Source: Methylobacterium iners (GTDB lineage Bacteria; Pseudomonadota; Alphaproteobacteria; Rhizobiales; Beijerinckiaceae). Taken from it: a DNA stretch of 37,768 nt. Below, one piece after another: positions 1-7,221 of this stretch. The position numbers and the translations under genes are program-made. The stretch lies in NCBI RefSeq assembly GCF_022179305.1, contig NZ_BPQP01000100.1, positions 1 through 37,768 of the forward strand, in the 5' to 3' direction. How positions within the stretch are numbered: the first letter of the stretch is position 1; each line of letters begins with the position of its first letter. The notes beneath the pieces were generated by a model that saw nothing but the letters and a program-made list of their open reading frames with translations, was not told where the DNA came from and made no database searches.

Positions 1-247
1 ACATCCGTGACGAGGCCTCATCCATGAACAAGATCCACGACGTACCGCTGCCTGAGGCTGCTCCGGAGGGCGTCAGGTGTGGCCTCGGTCGCGCCCGCCT
101 CGGCCCGGCTTGGCTTTGCGCTGAGGACATGCACGCCAGCCAGGAGCGCGAGAAGATGCCGACGGGTCGGATGCCGCTGAGCGGGAGCAGCCTCAGGCAG
201 CGGTACGTCGTGGATCTTGTTCATGGATGAGGCCTCGTCACGGATGT
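1..247. repeat. Perfect 64-bp inverted repeat (fold-back) at the left edge
   Basis: Bases 1-64 are the exact reverse complement of 184-247: base i pairs with 248-i, and the match first fails at 65/183. The arms flank a 119-bp unpaired centre. Both arms carry the same start codon and first 14 codons (MNKIHDVPLPEAAP), one on each strand. Because the repeat begins at base 1, it may continue beyond the window. It could be a genuine inverted duplication, or a fold-back artefact at a contig end. The sequence alone cannot decide between these. Confidence 0.9.
18..224 (-). CDS. N-terminal part of an exported protein, corrupted by the fold-back
   Basis: Read on the minus strand from the ATG at 222-224, the product begins MNKIHDVPLPEAAP. 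It then has a twin-arginine/hydrophobic stretch (RRHLLALLAGVHVLSAKPSRAEA) that looks like a signal peptide with an Ala-x-Ala-like end, followed by about 12 residues before entering the left repeat arm at base 64. A GAGG lies upstream of the start. The tail (SSLRQRYVVDLVHG) is simply the antisense of the gene's own 5' end, so it is not authentic coding sequence. The real gene probably continued differently beyond the fold-back. It lies just downstream of, and in line with, the two minus-strand envelope genes at 318-2003. The function is not recognisable. Confidence 0.4.
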   Translation of the reverse strand: MNKIHDVPLPEAAPAQRHPTRRHLLALLAGVHVLSAKPSRAEAGATEATPDALRSSLRQRYVVDLVHG

Positions 248-317
248 CGTGACGAAGCTTCACGGCAAGGCATGCGTTCTTGCGGGCGTTCGGATATGGC
301 CACGGCCGACGGACCGC

Positions 318-1463
318 TCAACGAGAGAAGTCGAGCAGGTTGTCCGCTGCCCTCACTGAGCCGCCACAGGTCTCGCGCATGAAGTCGAGATCCTCCTTCA
401 GCGCGGCGGACATGCCGGTGTTTTCCCACCGCGCCTGCCACAGGCGCATGGTCTGGGCGAGTTCGGACGGCGGCATGCCGTAGTAGCTCAGGAGCGCCTG
501 CTGCATCAGGCCAAGCCGTCGCTGCAGCTCCGTCCACTCGGCCACGTACCCGCCCAGCCTCGCACGGCAGGTGTCGAGCGCCAGCACATGGCTCTCGACG
601 ATGGCAGTGATCTGGAGCAAGCCGGCTCGGGCCGACGGCGCCTTCAGGGCGGGGTTGCGGGTGAGGAGCGTCACGAGCTCAGGCGACAGGCTGGCAAGGC
701 GTCCCGCGTAGTAGCGGTCGGCAGCCTTGGCCTCTGCCTCGGCTCGCTCGCGCGCCTGCGGCTGCTGACGCTGCTCGCCCGCCTCGCGGTCCGCCGCGGC
801 CCTGGCCGCCTCCCGTTGCCTGTCCTCCGCCGCTTTCACCTCGGCAAGACGCTGCTGACGTGCCGACGCCTCGCGAGCCTCAGTTTGCGCCGCCTCGGCT
901 GCAGCCAGCGCGCTTGTCTCACGATTGAGCTCGGCGCGCAGGGCGAGCTGCGTCTCGGCGGGCAGGCGTGCGGTGTCGAGCTTCGTCGCCAACCGCACGA
1001 GGCGGGCGCGGCGGTTGATCAGCGACGGATCGTTGGCGGCGGCCGCGAGCTCGGCACGGATCTCGTCGGCCAGACCGGCGTTGCGGGAAGCAGTCGCGCG
1101 ATGTGCGTCAAGCTGCCGGCTCACCTGCGCCAAAGGTCCGTACGGATCGTCCAGGTAGCGTAGGACCATGAGCGTGCGCTGACGATTGGCTGGATCGGCA
1201 CAGGCTGTCATTCGTCGCTTGAGCGCGTCGAAGGTAGCGCGATCCCAAGCCTCGAACGGGATGCCATAGGGTTGACTCCCCGGGATCCAGCGCTGGCGCG
1301 CGTAGAGCTCGGGGTCGACGGCAGGGCAGGGGGCCGCTTCGAGCCGGGCCGATGCGTCCGGGGACGCCTCGGCAGCGTCGCCGATCGATGCTGCGGCCAG
1401 TGCGGCAAGGCCGAGGATCACCCTCGCGAGGGGCTGAATGAACGACGGGGACAGGAGCGTCAT
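318..1463 (-). CDS. Exported Ala-rich coiled-coil protein, unknown function
   Basis: The protein has 381 aa. The N-terminus (residues about 10-31, FIQPLARVILGLAALAAASIGDAAEA) looks like a cleavable signal peptide, so the protein is probably periplasmic. Residues about 110-245 are rich in Ala, Glu, Arg and Gln with long helical heptad-like stretches (for example around AEAAQTEAREASARQQRLAE). This predicts an extended coiled coil followed by a helical C-terminal domain with isolated cysteines. A GGGAGG ribosome binding site lies 9 nt upstream of the ATG at 1461-1463. It is the second gene of a minus-strand run with the 157-aa membrane protein upstream (66-bp gap) and the broken exported-protein gene downstream. 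I do not recognise a named family. A role in an envelope or secretion apparatus is only a guess from context. Confidence 0.7.
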   Translation of the reverse strand: MTLLSPSFIQPLARVILGLAALAAASIGDAAEASPDASARLEAAPCPAVDPELYARQRWIPGSQPYGIPFEAWDRATFDALKRRMTACADPANRQRTLMVLRYLDDPYGPLAQVSRQLDAHRATASRNAGLADEIRAELAAAANDPSLINRRARLVRLATKLDTARLPAETQLALRAELNRETSALAAAEAAQTEAREASARQQRLAEVKAAEDRQREAARAAADREAGEQRQQPQARERAEAEAKAADRYYAGRLASLSPELVTLLTRNPALKAPSARAGLLQITAIVESHVLALDTCRARLGGYVAEWTELQRRLGLMQQALLSYYGMPPSELAQTMRLWQARWENTGMSAALKEDLDFMRETCGGSVRAADNLLDFSR

Positions 1464-1529
1464 GACGGCGCCTCCCGGCGCGGAGGGTGGCGAGTGATGG
1501 GAGTGACGGAACGCGGCGACGCCGGGGTG

Positions 1530-2003
1530 CTAGAAGGGGTCGTCCGCCTCGATCCAGAGCTCGTTCCTGGCCGAACTCGTCCACTGCAGGGTGAAGGCGA
1601 CGTCGTGCCGGCCCGAGGTGAGGAAAACGTCGCCTGAGCACAGGCGCATCTCCGTGCCCTTGGCGGTCACGGGCACGAAGCCGGTCTCTGTGAAGGCGCC
1701 GAGCTTGACCACCGTGACGCCGGCCTGCCTGGCCGCCGGCAGCGCTTCGAGCACCTGCCGTAGCAGCCGGCGGCTCGGTGAGCTGTCGCAGGCCGGCATG
1801 ACGCCGGGCGTGATGGTGATCGGGAACCGCTCGCCGGCCGAGGGGCGCCAGATCACCTTGTAGGCGCCGAACAGGCAGACGCCGAGGAGGATGCCCGCCA
1901 CCGCGAGCTGCTTGTGACGCACATCGCCGGTCCTGGCGAGGTTAGCGGCATAGCGTGCCTTGAATCGGGCGAGGAGCCCGGAGTTGGAGGCGGTCTCGGG
2001 CAT
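1530..2003 (-). CDS. Single-pass membrane protein, unknown function
   Basis: The protein has 157 aa: a basic N-terminal segment, one transmembrane helix at residues about 32-48 (LAVAGILLGVCLFGAYKVI), then a roughly 110-residue C-terminal domain probably outside the cytoplasm. The C-terminal domain has two cysteines (CDSSPS and LCSGDVF) and reads as mixed beta structure (VTVVKLGAFTETGFVPV, RHDVAFTLQW). GGGGAG precedes the ATG at 2001-2003. It heads the minus-strand run that continues with the coiled-coil exported protein. It is divergent from the XRE regulator at 2128, and the 124-bp gap holds a palindrome that could control both. No family recognised. Confidence 0.65.
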   Translation of the reverse strand: MPETASNSGLLARFKARYAANLARTGDVRHKQLAVAGILLGVCLFGAYKVIWRPSAGERFPITITPGVMPACDSSPSRRLLRQVLEALPAARQAGVTVVKLGAFTETGFVPVTAKGTEMRLCSGDVFLTSGRHDVAFTLQWTSSARNELWIEADDPF

Positions 2004-2078
2004 GAAGCTCCCCTTTGTCGCGATGCCTGAGGTTCACGGCAGGCGTCGCGAAGTTGCGGTGAGCTTAGCCTTTCATGT

Positions 2079-2090
2079 TGGCTATAGCCA
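2079..2090. promoter_or_regulatory. 12-bp palindrome TGGCTATAGCCA, candidate operator
   Basis: TGGCTATAGCCA is a perfect palindrome lying 38 bp before the XRE regulator start and 76 bp before the divergent membrane-protein gene. Small XRE repressors commonly bind such dyads next to their own genes. Autoregulation is therefore a reasonable inference, not something seen directly. Confidence 0.45.
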
Positions 2091-2127
2091 GTGGTTAGGT
2101 AGGCCTCATGAAGGCTGCCTGTCGGTC

Positions 2128-2391
2128 ATGATGACCGGGCGGACCTTGGTGGCGTGGAACCTGCGGCGACTGCGGGTGGCGGCTGGGCTCAGCCAGGAGG
2201 CGCTCGCACACGACGCGGGCATCGATCGGGCCTACCTCTCCGGGTTGGAGCGCCAGGTCGAGAACCCGAGCGTGGACCTCATCACTAGGCTTGCTGTGGC
2301 GTTGAACGCGCCTGTCGGCGAGCTGTTCGTGGAGCCAGCGGCCGGTGAGGCGCCGCCGCAGCCGCTGCCGGGTGGGCGGCGGCGAGCGTGA
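2128..2391 (+). CDS. Small XRE/Cro-C1-family transcriptional regulator
   Basis: The product has 87 aa (86 from the second ATG at 2131). Residues about 9-64 form a classic helix-turn-helix_3 domain: LRRLRVAAGLSQEALAHDAGIDRAYLSGLE is the HTH core, and NPSVDLITRLAVALNAPVGELF the closing helices. The Pro-rich tail (PPQPLPGG) is probably disordered. An ATG far upstream is open but unlikely, as homologues begin just before the HTH. A seven-codon ORF (ATG at 2108) ends with TGA at 2129-2131, overlapping both candidate starts, and could act as a coupling leader. The regulator is divergent from the 1530-2003 gene. Confidence 0.8.
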   Translation: MMTGRTLVAWNLRRLRVAAGLSQEALAHDAGIDRAYLSGLERQVENPSVDLITRLAVALNAPVGELFVEPAAGEAPPQPLPGGRRRA

Positions 2392-2757
2392 GGTCTCCGC
2401 GGCAGCAGTGCGCCACGAGGGGACATTGGCTCCCTGCCGGGAAGCGGACCTAACTGGCGCGGCTGGGTCGTGCCCGCGCGGACCTGTGTTGATCGCACAG
2501 GCGGTCACGAACGAGCGTCAGGTGTGTCCGTGACCTGGCCTCCATCCAACCCACCACCCCGTTCATTAGCGATCTGCGATGCTCTCTCTGAATGCCGAAA
2601 CGGTCTCTGGCCAAGGCTCGACGCAGGAAGCGCTCGGCGCTTGCAGATCCAAGAATGGCCCAAGCTTCTTGGTGAGAGGCGCCCTTACAAACCCGCCGAC
2701 GACTCAACCCGGTCCACGCACCGCACTGGCGGGCGCTCCTGCGCGCACCCTGCTAAC
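2392..2757. other. Intergenic stretch without a supported gene
   Basis: No convincing coding sequence is seen between the XRE gene and the convergent PtuB gene. Short motifs such as GGAAGCGGACC (about 2440-2450) resemble the degenerate intergenic repeats found near 32340-32440 and 37630-37700. Confidence 0.5.
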
Positions 2758-3546
2758 TCAGGGAAGGGGGTGCGCTTCAAGGTAAGCCAGCGCCATCGCG
2801 CTGAAAGGAGCGTCAGGCTGGATTGCCGCCGCCCAAGCGGCACGCGCCTCACCAACGACTTCGGCCGCCAGAGGGGATCTATCACCATGGTGCTTCACGA
2901 TTTTATTGTGGTAAACAATTAGCTTTGCCAACTTCCGCTGCCGTTTGACGTGATCGATGCGATCCAAGCCGAGCACCTCGACAGTTTTTCTTCCTTCGGG
3001 TGTTCTTCCAAATGGTGTCTCTCTTCGGAAGCCGATGTGGTCTCTTGGGTCGTCCGGGCCATCGGGTCGCAGCAGAAGCGGTCGCTCGACTGACACCCTA
3101 TGATGGTGATCCCGAGCTCTCGCATTTGCGGCCTCAAGCGGGAACTGATTACCTTTATTCGAAGAATTACAGAACGTGCAGCTCAGAAACAGGTTATCCC
3201 AATCGTATGCCATCCAGTAGTAGCCAGGCCGGATCTGAGGCCTCCCCTTTGCCTGTTGGGACCATGATTTTGGGCGCCAATGTTCAACGTGACCGAAAGC
3301 GTACGGCTTAGGGATAAACACCTCGCAGTAGCAGCACTTTCCGTGTTGTACCCTCTCGAGAGCGCCTTTCACGGTTGAGTGCGCATAGACATTATCGTCA
3401 AACCCAAATTCCTTGCCACCTGCCTTTCTGCTCACCTGATAAGCGGCTGGTTCCAGGTCATAGGCGGCACAATGAGCTGCAGCAAGGGCCGCGCCTCTAC
3501 TCGTTAGGATGTCTGGTGCAGCGCCTTTCGGACCGATCTTAATCAT
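2758..3546 (-). CDS. ptuB: PtuB-like HNH endonuclease of a Septu anti-phage system
   Basis: The protein has 262 aa. A Cys-rich HNH core is clear: C71-x2-C74, H86-x2-H89 followed by W-R-P-K, then W116-D-N-L, C123-x2-C126-N127 and K131. The zinc-binding cysteine pairs bracket the metal-binding histidine region, as in the TIGR02646/PtuB HNH family. In the known Septu system PtuB is the nuclease partner of an ABC-like ATPase, and together they stop phage infection by nucleic-acid cleavage. The ATG at 3544-3546 overlaps the 3' end of the ATPase gene by 8 nt, indicating one transcript and coupled translation. The C-terminal half (about 140-262) is less conserved and helical. No reverse transcriptase lies alongside, so this is free-standing Septu rather than an Ec78-type retron. 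Confidence 0.85.
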   Translation of the reverse strand: MIKIGPKGAAPDILTSRGAALAAAHCAAYDLEPAAYQVSRKAGGKEFGFDDNVYAHSTVKGALERVQHGKCCYCEVFIPKPYAFGHVEHWRPKSWSQQAKGRPQIRPGYYWMAYDWDNLFLSCTFCNSSNKGNQFPLEAANARARDHHHRVSVERPLLLRPDGPDDPRDHIGFRRETPFGRTPEGRKTVEVLGLDRIDHVKRQRKLAKLIVYHNKIVKHHGDRSPLAAEVVGEARAAWAAAIQPDAPFSAMALAYLEAHPLP

Positions 3547-5023
3547 CGTCCGGCGCTATGGTGCCCTCAAGTCGACCAAGCTTGAGAAGCCAATCTTCGA
3601 ATTCCTGATCCTCGACAGTGGCTGCTGTTGGCAACGACGCCTCGTACTCGTCCAGCTCACGTAGCCTCACCTTGTCTGTGTCAGACAACCTGCGCTTTCT
3701 AAGCAGAGAACGTCTTTCCTTAAGGAGTCTCTCCGCCTCTGGGCCTCTGGAAGTTTCAAACCCGAAAAGCTCGCTTGTCAAAACCTGATCAAATCTCCAC
3801 TCTCTTGGAGCGATGGGATCATTGTCTATGACGCTCTCTTCCCCACACCAGCGAACCACAGCCACTTTTCCTCCGGCAGCCAATGTTTCCTGTGCCGTTA
3901 TAGGGCTGTGTGTGGTTGCAATGAACTGAATGTTAGGAAAATGGCGCTCTAGATGGCCTCTTAGACTTCTCTGCCACTTGGGATGGAGATGAAGGTCGAT
4001 TTCATCCATTAGAACTATTGCGCTTTGATGTAGGGGTTTGCCACTCAAAGGGTACGCGTTGATCATACGCCATGCCAGGTCAACAGTCCAAGCGAACATA
4101 GTTTGAGCACCTAAACTCAAGCTCGCAAGCGGTAACTTAGCCGACGGCGTCGTGACCTGCACACCCGTGTTCGCTCTGGATCGTCCGGGCACATGCGGGC
4201 CGCGGATATCGATGTCCCTCACTACCAAATCCGGGACCAAGTCAGCAACAGCGTCTTTAACTACCTGCAGCCGTTGCACGTCTTTCTTAGTTCCAGACGC
4301 CAGGGATGCGTAATGAAGGCGAGCAAGAAGCTCTTCCGCATCAAAAAGGTCGAATTTCTCGCTGAACAGTGAATCCGTAGGGTCACGGCCCTCGATCATT
4401 GCTGCGTTCGCATGGCCGATGTGTCGTGATGCGCCATAGCCGATAACGAGCGGGCCCTCCGAGCTCAATTCGTGTCTGAACTGTTTAAATTCAACATTCG
4501 TGAGCTCTTCGCCGTTTCCTTCGCAGGTCATGCCCACCTCGACTTTGACGCCTTTTGGGCCAGCGAAGGTGGCTGATATTTGGCCAACTACATCTCCTGG
4601 CGACCTAAGGAAACGAAAAATCTCGTCATTCTCATGCTGCGATAGTTCGGCCTGGGTCCATAATGGGTCGCCAAAATCGCCCCCCTTGACAAGCGCGGCC
4701 GACGCGCGCGGCGCTTCTTCCAGGATATCCCTGGCTTTTGTTTCAGTGTTATCAACGAATTCTTGTAATAGGCTTGGGATGGGACGCATTCGAGCTAGGG
4801 CTTGCATGATGGTGGTCTTGCCGACACCATTCTGTCCGATAATCAAGTTCCACTTAGCGGGCCTTCCTTTCGCGTCGGATAGATCCAACGTCTGCTCGGC
4901 CCCAAACGCTCGCACATTCTCGAGGGTCAGGGAGCAGAAGTGCAAGCGATCCGGCGGAGGCTTTCTCATCGCCGCAGGATGTCCGGCCTGAGCGTGTAAG
5001 TCCAGCCACTTACGGTGCTTCAT
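3539..5023 (-). CDS. ptuA: PtuA-like ABC/SMC-type ATPase of a Septu anti-phage system
   Basis: The protein has 494 aa from the ATG at 5021-5023, or 476 aa from 4967-4969. The frame is open back to 5386, but the upstream part is low-complexity, lies in the divergent promoter region and overlaps the RiPP precursor, so I reject that start. Numbered from 5023: Walker A GQNGVGKTT at about 63-71, a signature-like LSLGAQTMFAWTVDLAW before Walker B, Walker B VLMDEID with D340-E341, and the H-loop TTHSP with H372. The C-terminus is a charged helical tail. These are features of the overcoming-lysogenization-defect/AAA_21-type ATPases used as PtuA, which assemble with PtuB and hold it in check until infection. 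Base composition is visibly less GC-rich than the flanking genes, which suggests separate acquisition. Confidence 0.85.
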   Translation of the reverse strand: MKHRKWLDLHAQAGHPAAMRKPPPDRLHFCSLTLENVRAFGAEQTLDLSDAKGRPAKWNLIIGQNGVGKTTIMQALARMRPIPSLLQEFVDNTETKARDILEEAPRASAALVKGGDFGDPLWTQAELSQHENDEIFRFLRSPGDVVGQISATFAGPKGVKVEVGMTCEGNGEELTNVEFKQFRHELSSEGPLVIGYGASRHIGHANAAMIEGRDPTDSLFSEKFDLFDAEELLARLHYASLASGTKKDVQRLQVVKDAVADLVPDLVVRDIDIRGPHVPGRSRANTGVQVTTPSAKLPLASLSLGAQTMFAWTVDLAWRMINAYPLSGKPLHQSAIVLMDEIDLHLHPKWQRSLRGHLERHFPNIQFIATTHSPITAQETLAAGGKVAVVRWCGEESVIDNDPIAPREWRFDQVLTSELFGFETSRGPEAERLLKERRSLLRKRRLSDTDKVRLRELDEYEASLPTAATVEDQEFEDWLLKLGRLEGTIAPDDD

Positions 5024-5189
5024 AGAGCGTCGTCCGGCGGCTGGGTATCGAGGCCGACAGGCTAGGCTTGTGCGCGCGAGAGACCTAATGGGTCCGCTTG
5101 AAAAAGCGCTAGGCGGGAGATGATGGCGGGCGGCGAAGTACCCGCGGAAAAAATATGGTAGAAACTTTGTCTGAATTACATGATGGCTT

Positions 5190-5218
5190 TTGACGCGCCA
5201 ACGTTCTTCCAGGATATA
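5190..5218 (+). promoter_or_regulatory. Candidate sigma-70-type promoter for the RiPP operon
   Basis: TTGACG at 5190-5195 is followed after 17 bp by GATATA at 5213-5218 (TATATT at 5215-5220 with 19-bp spacing). It would place a transcript start about 95 nt before the precursor ATG. Prediction by eye only. Confidence 0.3.
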
Positions 5219-5226
5219 TTTGCGAG

Positions 5227-5254
5227 TACCTATTTCCGCGCTTTTCTTTGTCAA
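5227..5254 (-). promoter_or_regulatory. Candidate sigma-70-type promoter for ptuAB
   Basis: On the minus strand a perfect TTGACA (5254-5249) is followed after 16 bp by TAGGTA (5232-5227). The start would lie about 195 nt upstream of the chosen ptuA start. It faces away from, and interleaves closely with, the candidate RiPP promoter. Confidence 0.3.
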
Positions 5255-5321
5255 CGATGAGCTACGGTGGTAAGGGTACGCTGGTTGAGCTATTTTTCCC
5301 GTTCGACGGAGGCGTATTGGT

Positions 5322-5495
5322 ATGGAAGCGGCTAAGAGGTTGGACGATAGCGTTGCCATTGAGGTTGAGGAGGATGGCCGTGACAACGTCGTGCTTGAAA
5401 GCGCGGTCCTAGAACGGCTGCTCCTAGAAGTTCAAAACGAGGAGCCTGCTGCTCCGCACGCCTATAATCGTATGCACAACCGTCACAACCGGTGA
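5322..5495 (+). CDS. Cyclophane (triceptide) RiPP precursor peptide, YhhA-like
   Basis: A 57-aa peptide. A strong GGAGG at 5309-5313 lies 8 nt before the ATG at 5322-5324. The leader (about residues 1-45) is acidic and helical (VLESAVLERLLLEVQNEE). The core at the extreme C-terminus reads APHAYNRMHNRHNR, with three aromatic-x-x motifs: Y48-N49-R50, H52-N53-R54 and H55-N56-R57. Radical SAM maturases of the triceptide class link an aromatic side chain to the beta carbon of the residue two positions later, exactly the spacing of these triplets. The Tyr, His, His order matches what I recall of the NCBI YhhA family name. The stop overlaps the maturase start as GTGA (5492-5495), so the two are translationally coupled. 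Mature modifications are inferred, not shown. Confidence 0.85.
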   Translation: MEAAKRLDDSVAIEVEEDGRDNVVLESAVLERLLLEVQNEEPAAPHAYNRMHNRHNR

Positions 5496-6634
5496 GCGCA
5501 GCACCGCTTCTCATGACAGCGATAGACACAGTTCTCCTGAAAGTCGCGAGCCGGTGCAACCTCGATTGCAGCTACTGTTATGTCTATCGTATGGGCGACG
5601 AGGGATGGCGAACCCAGCCGAAGCGCATGGAGCCTTCCGTAACAATCGCCGTAGCGGAGCGGCTCGCGGCCCTTGCAGCCGCCCAAGCTCGTGGCTTCAG
5701 CGTGGTGTTCCATGGCGGCGAGCCGCTTTTGATCGGCGCACTGCGCTTTCTTGAACTTTGCCGTGTCCTGAAGAAAGCACTGCCGTTTGATTCCGCCCTC
5801 CACCTGCAGACCAACGGCGTGCTGCTGACAGATGAGATCCTGTCGATTTGCGCAGAATACGAAGTGGGAATCTCGGTCAGTATTGATGGCCCTGCAGCCG
5901 TGCACGACCGGCATCGTCCTGACCGCCGTGGAGGTGCCTCGCATGGCCGCGTCACGGCCGCAATTGATCGACTCCGCGCCCATCCGGCTGGTGCCTCTCT
6001 GTTCACCGGCGTGCTGGCTGTGGTTGACCTGCAGGCAAACCCCGCTTCGGTCTACGCATTCCTGAAGTCGATCGGCGCGCCGAGCATCGACTTCCTTTAT
6101 CGTGATGGCCACCACGACGTGCTGCCTGTCGGCAAGGCGAGCCTCCTGTCGACGGAGTACGGCGAGTGGATGAGTCAGCTACTCGACGTGTATCTTGCCG
6201 ATCCGAAGCCAACGCGCATTCGCGTGCTTGACGACATGCTGAAGCTCCTGCTTGGAGGAAAGGGCGAAAAGGAAGGAATTGGGCTCAACTCGTACGGGAT
6301 TCTGGTCATCGATACGGACGGAAGCGTCAACAAGAACGATACGCTGAAGAGTGCCAGGAGCGGAGACCGTTTCCAAACGAGTTGGTCGGTGCTGACGCAC
6401 GATCTTAGCGAGGTTGTCTCTTCACGCGAGTTTGCGGCCTATCATCATGCCCAACTGCCAGTTGCGCCCGCGTGCCTCGCCTGTTCGGACTTGAGAGTTT
6501 GTGGGGGCGGCATGCCGGCGCATCGGTGGAGCGCATCAAACGGTTTTGCTAATTCGAGCGTATTCTGCGCCGATCAACGATACCTCATTGACAGCATGCG
6601 CGCGCACTTGGCCCGTCGGGGGATTGCCGCCTGA
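5492..6634 (+). CDS. Radical SAM/SPASM cyclophane-forming peptide maturase, YhhB-like
   Basis: The protein has 380 aa from the GTG at 5492, which overlaps the precursor stop; an internal ATG at 5513 is an alternative. The radical SAM cluster motif CNLDCSYC gives C22-x3-C26-x2-C29 for the 4Fe-4S cluster that cleaves S-adenosylmethionine. FHGGEP is the glycine-rich SAM-contact strand, and SIDGP is also typical. The C-terminal SPASM region has C328, C331, C337 and C359 (CLACSDLRVCGGG and FCADQ), binding auxiliary clusters. Overall it resembles FxsB/GrrM/XyeB-type enzymes that form aryl-to-Cbeta cyclophanes in precursor peptides. The substrate is expected to be the YNR/HNR/HNR core encoded immediately upstream. 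It is followed by the oxygenase gene with a 1-nt overlap. Confidence 0.9.
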   Translation: MSAAPLLMTAIDTVLLKVASRCNLDCSYCYVYRMGDEGWRTQPKRMEPSVTIAVAERLAALAAAQARGFSVVFHGGEPLLIGALRFLELCRVLKKALPFDSALHLQTNGVLLTDEILSICAEYEVGISVSIDGPAAVHDRHRPDRRGGASHGRVTAAIDRLRAHPAGASLFTGVLAVVDLQANPASVYAFLKSIGAPSIDFLYRDGHHDVLPVGKASLLSTEYGEWMSQLLDVYLADPKPTRIRVLDDMLKLLLGGKGEKEGIGLNSYGILVIDTDGSVNKNDTLKSARSGDRFQTSWSVLTHDLSEVVSSREFAAYHHAQLPVAPACLACSDLRVCGGGMPAHRWSASNGFANSSVFCADQRYLIDSMRAHLARRGIAA

Positions 6635-7221
6635 TGCTGCCGAATTTTTCAAACGCGAAGCTCTCGAACGATCCGTTCCCGCATATGCGGGTGCCAGGTA
6701 TTCTCGATTCGACTACAGCCACAGGAGTGCTCGAATGGTTGAAGACCCAGGCGCCGTGGGTGCTGCGCGTCGAGAGCTTCTATGAGCAGCACGAATTTTC
6801 ACTGCTCGCAGCCGATCTCGACGGCAGCACAGAAGCTTTGACCATGTCGGAATTCGTTGGCGCCGTGAGAGACAAATTGCAGGCGAGTTTCAGCGTAGCT
6901 GCCGACTTGATCCTCGTCGATATCGCGGCGCATCGGTTGACCGCGGGCCAGACGATACGCATCCACAATGACTATCTCGACAGCGGCGAGGAGACGCACC
7001 GGCTGCTGATACAACTCAACGATGGCTGGAACTCTGATCGCGGCGGCCTGCTGATGCTGTTCGCGGACGAGCATCCGGGGAGCCTGAAGAGCATAGTCAT
7101 GCCGGCCCACGCGAGCGGCTTCGCCTTCGAAATCTCTCACCGATCGTTTCACGCCGTTTCGTCGATCAACTTCGGCGAGCGTTATACGCTTGTGTACACG
7201 TTCCGAAAGGCGGCGGCCTGA
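6634..7221 (+). CDS. 2-oxoglutarate/Fe(II) peptide oxygenase, YhhC-like
   Basis: The protein has 195 aa and resembles small prolyl-4-hydroxylase-like dioxygenases. The iron-binding facial triad is visible as H111-x-D113 (RIHNDYLD) and H173 (SFHAVSS). A downstream arginine (R183 or R191) could hold the 2-oxoglutarate carboxylate. The strand pattern LLIQLND, GGLLMLF, FAFEISHRSFHAV and RYTLVYTF fits a double-stranded beta helix. The ATG overlaps the maturase stop (TGATG), and the gene's own stop overlaps the next ATG in the same way, so the operon is very tight. In this context it most likely hydroxylates residues of the cyclophane-containing core, perhaps at Asn, Arg or the cross-linked beta carbon. 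The target residue cannot be read from sequence. Confidence 0.88.
   Translation: MLPNFSNAKLSNDPFPHMRVPGILDSTTATGVLEWLKTQAPWVLRVESFYEQHEFSLLAADLDGSTEALTMSEFVGAVRDKLQASFSVAADLILVDIAAHRLTAGQTIRIHNDYLDSGEETHRLLIQLNDGWNSDRGGLLMLFADEHPGSLKSIVMPAHASGFAFEISHRSFHAVSSINFGERYTLVYTFRKAAA

Noticed and set aside
5024-5386. Long N-terminal extension of the PtuA frame
   Set aside because: It has no domain similarity, is Ser/Arg-rich, covers the divergent promoter region and overlaps the RiPP precursor; a later ATG places the ATPase domain at the usual distance.
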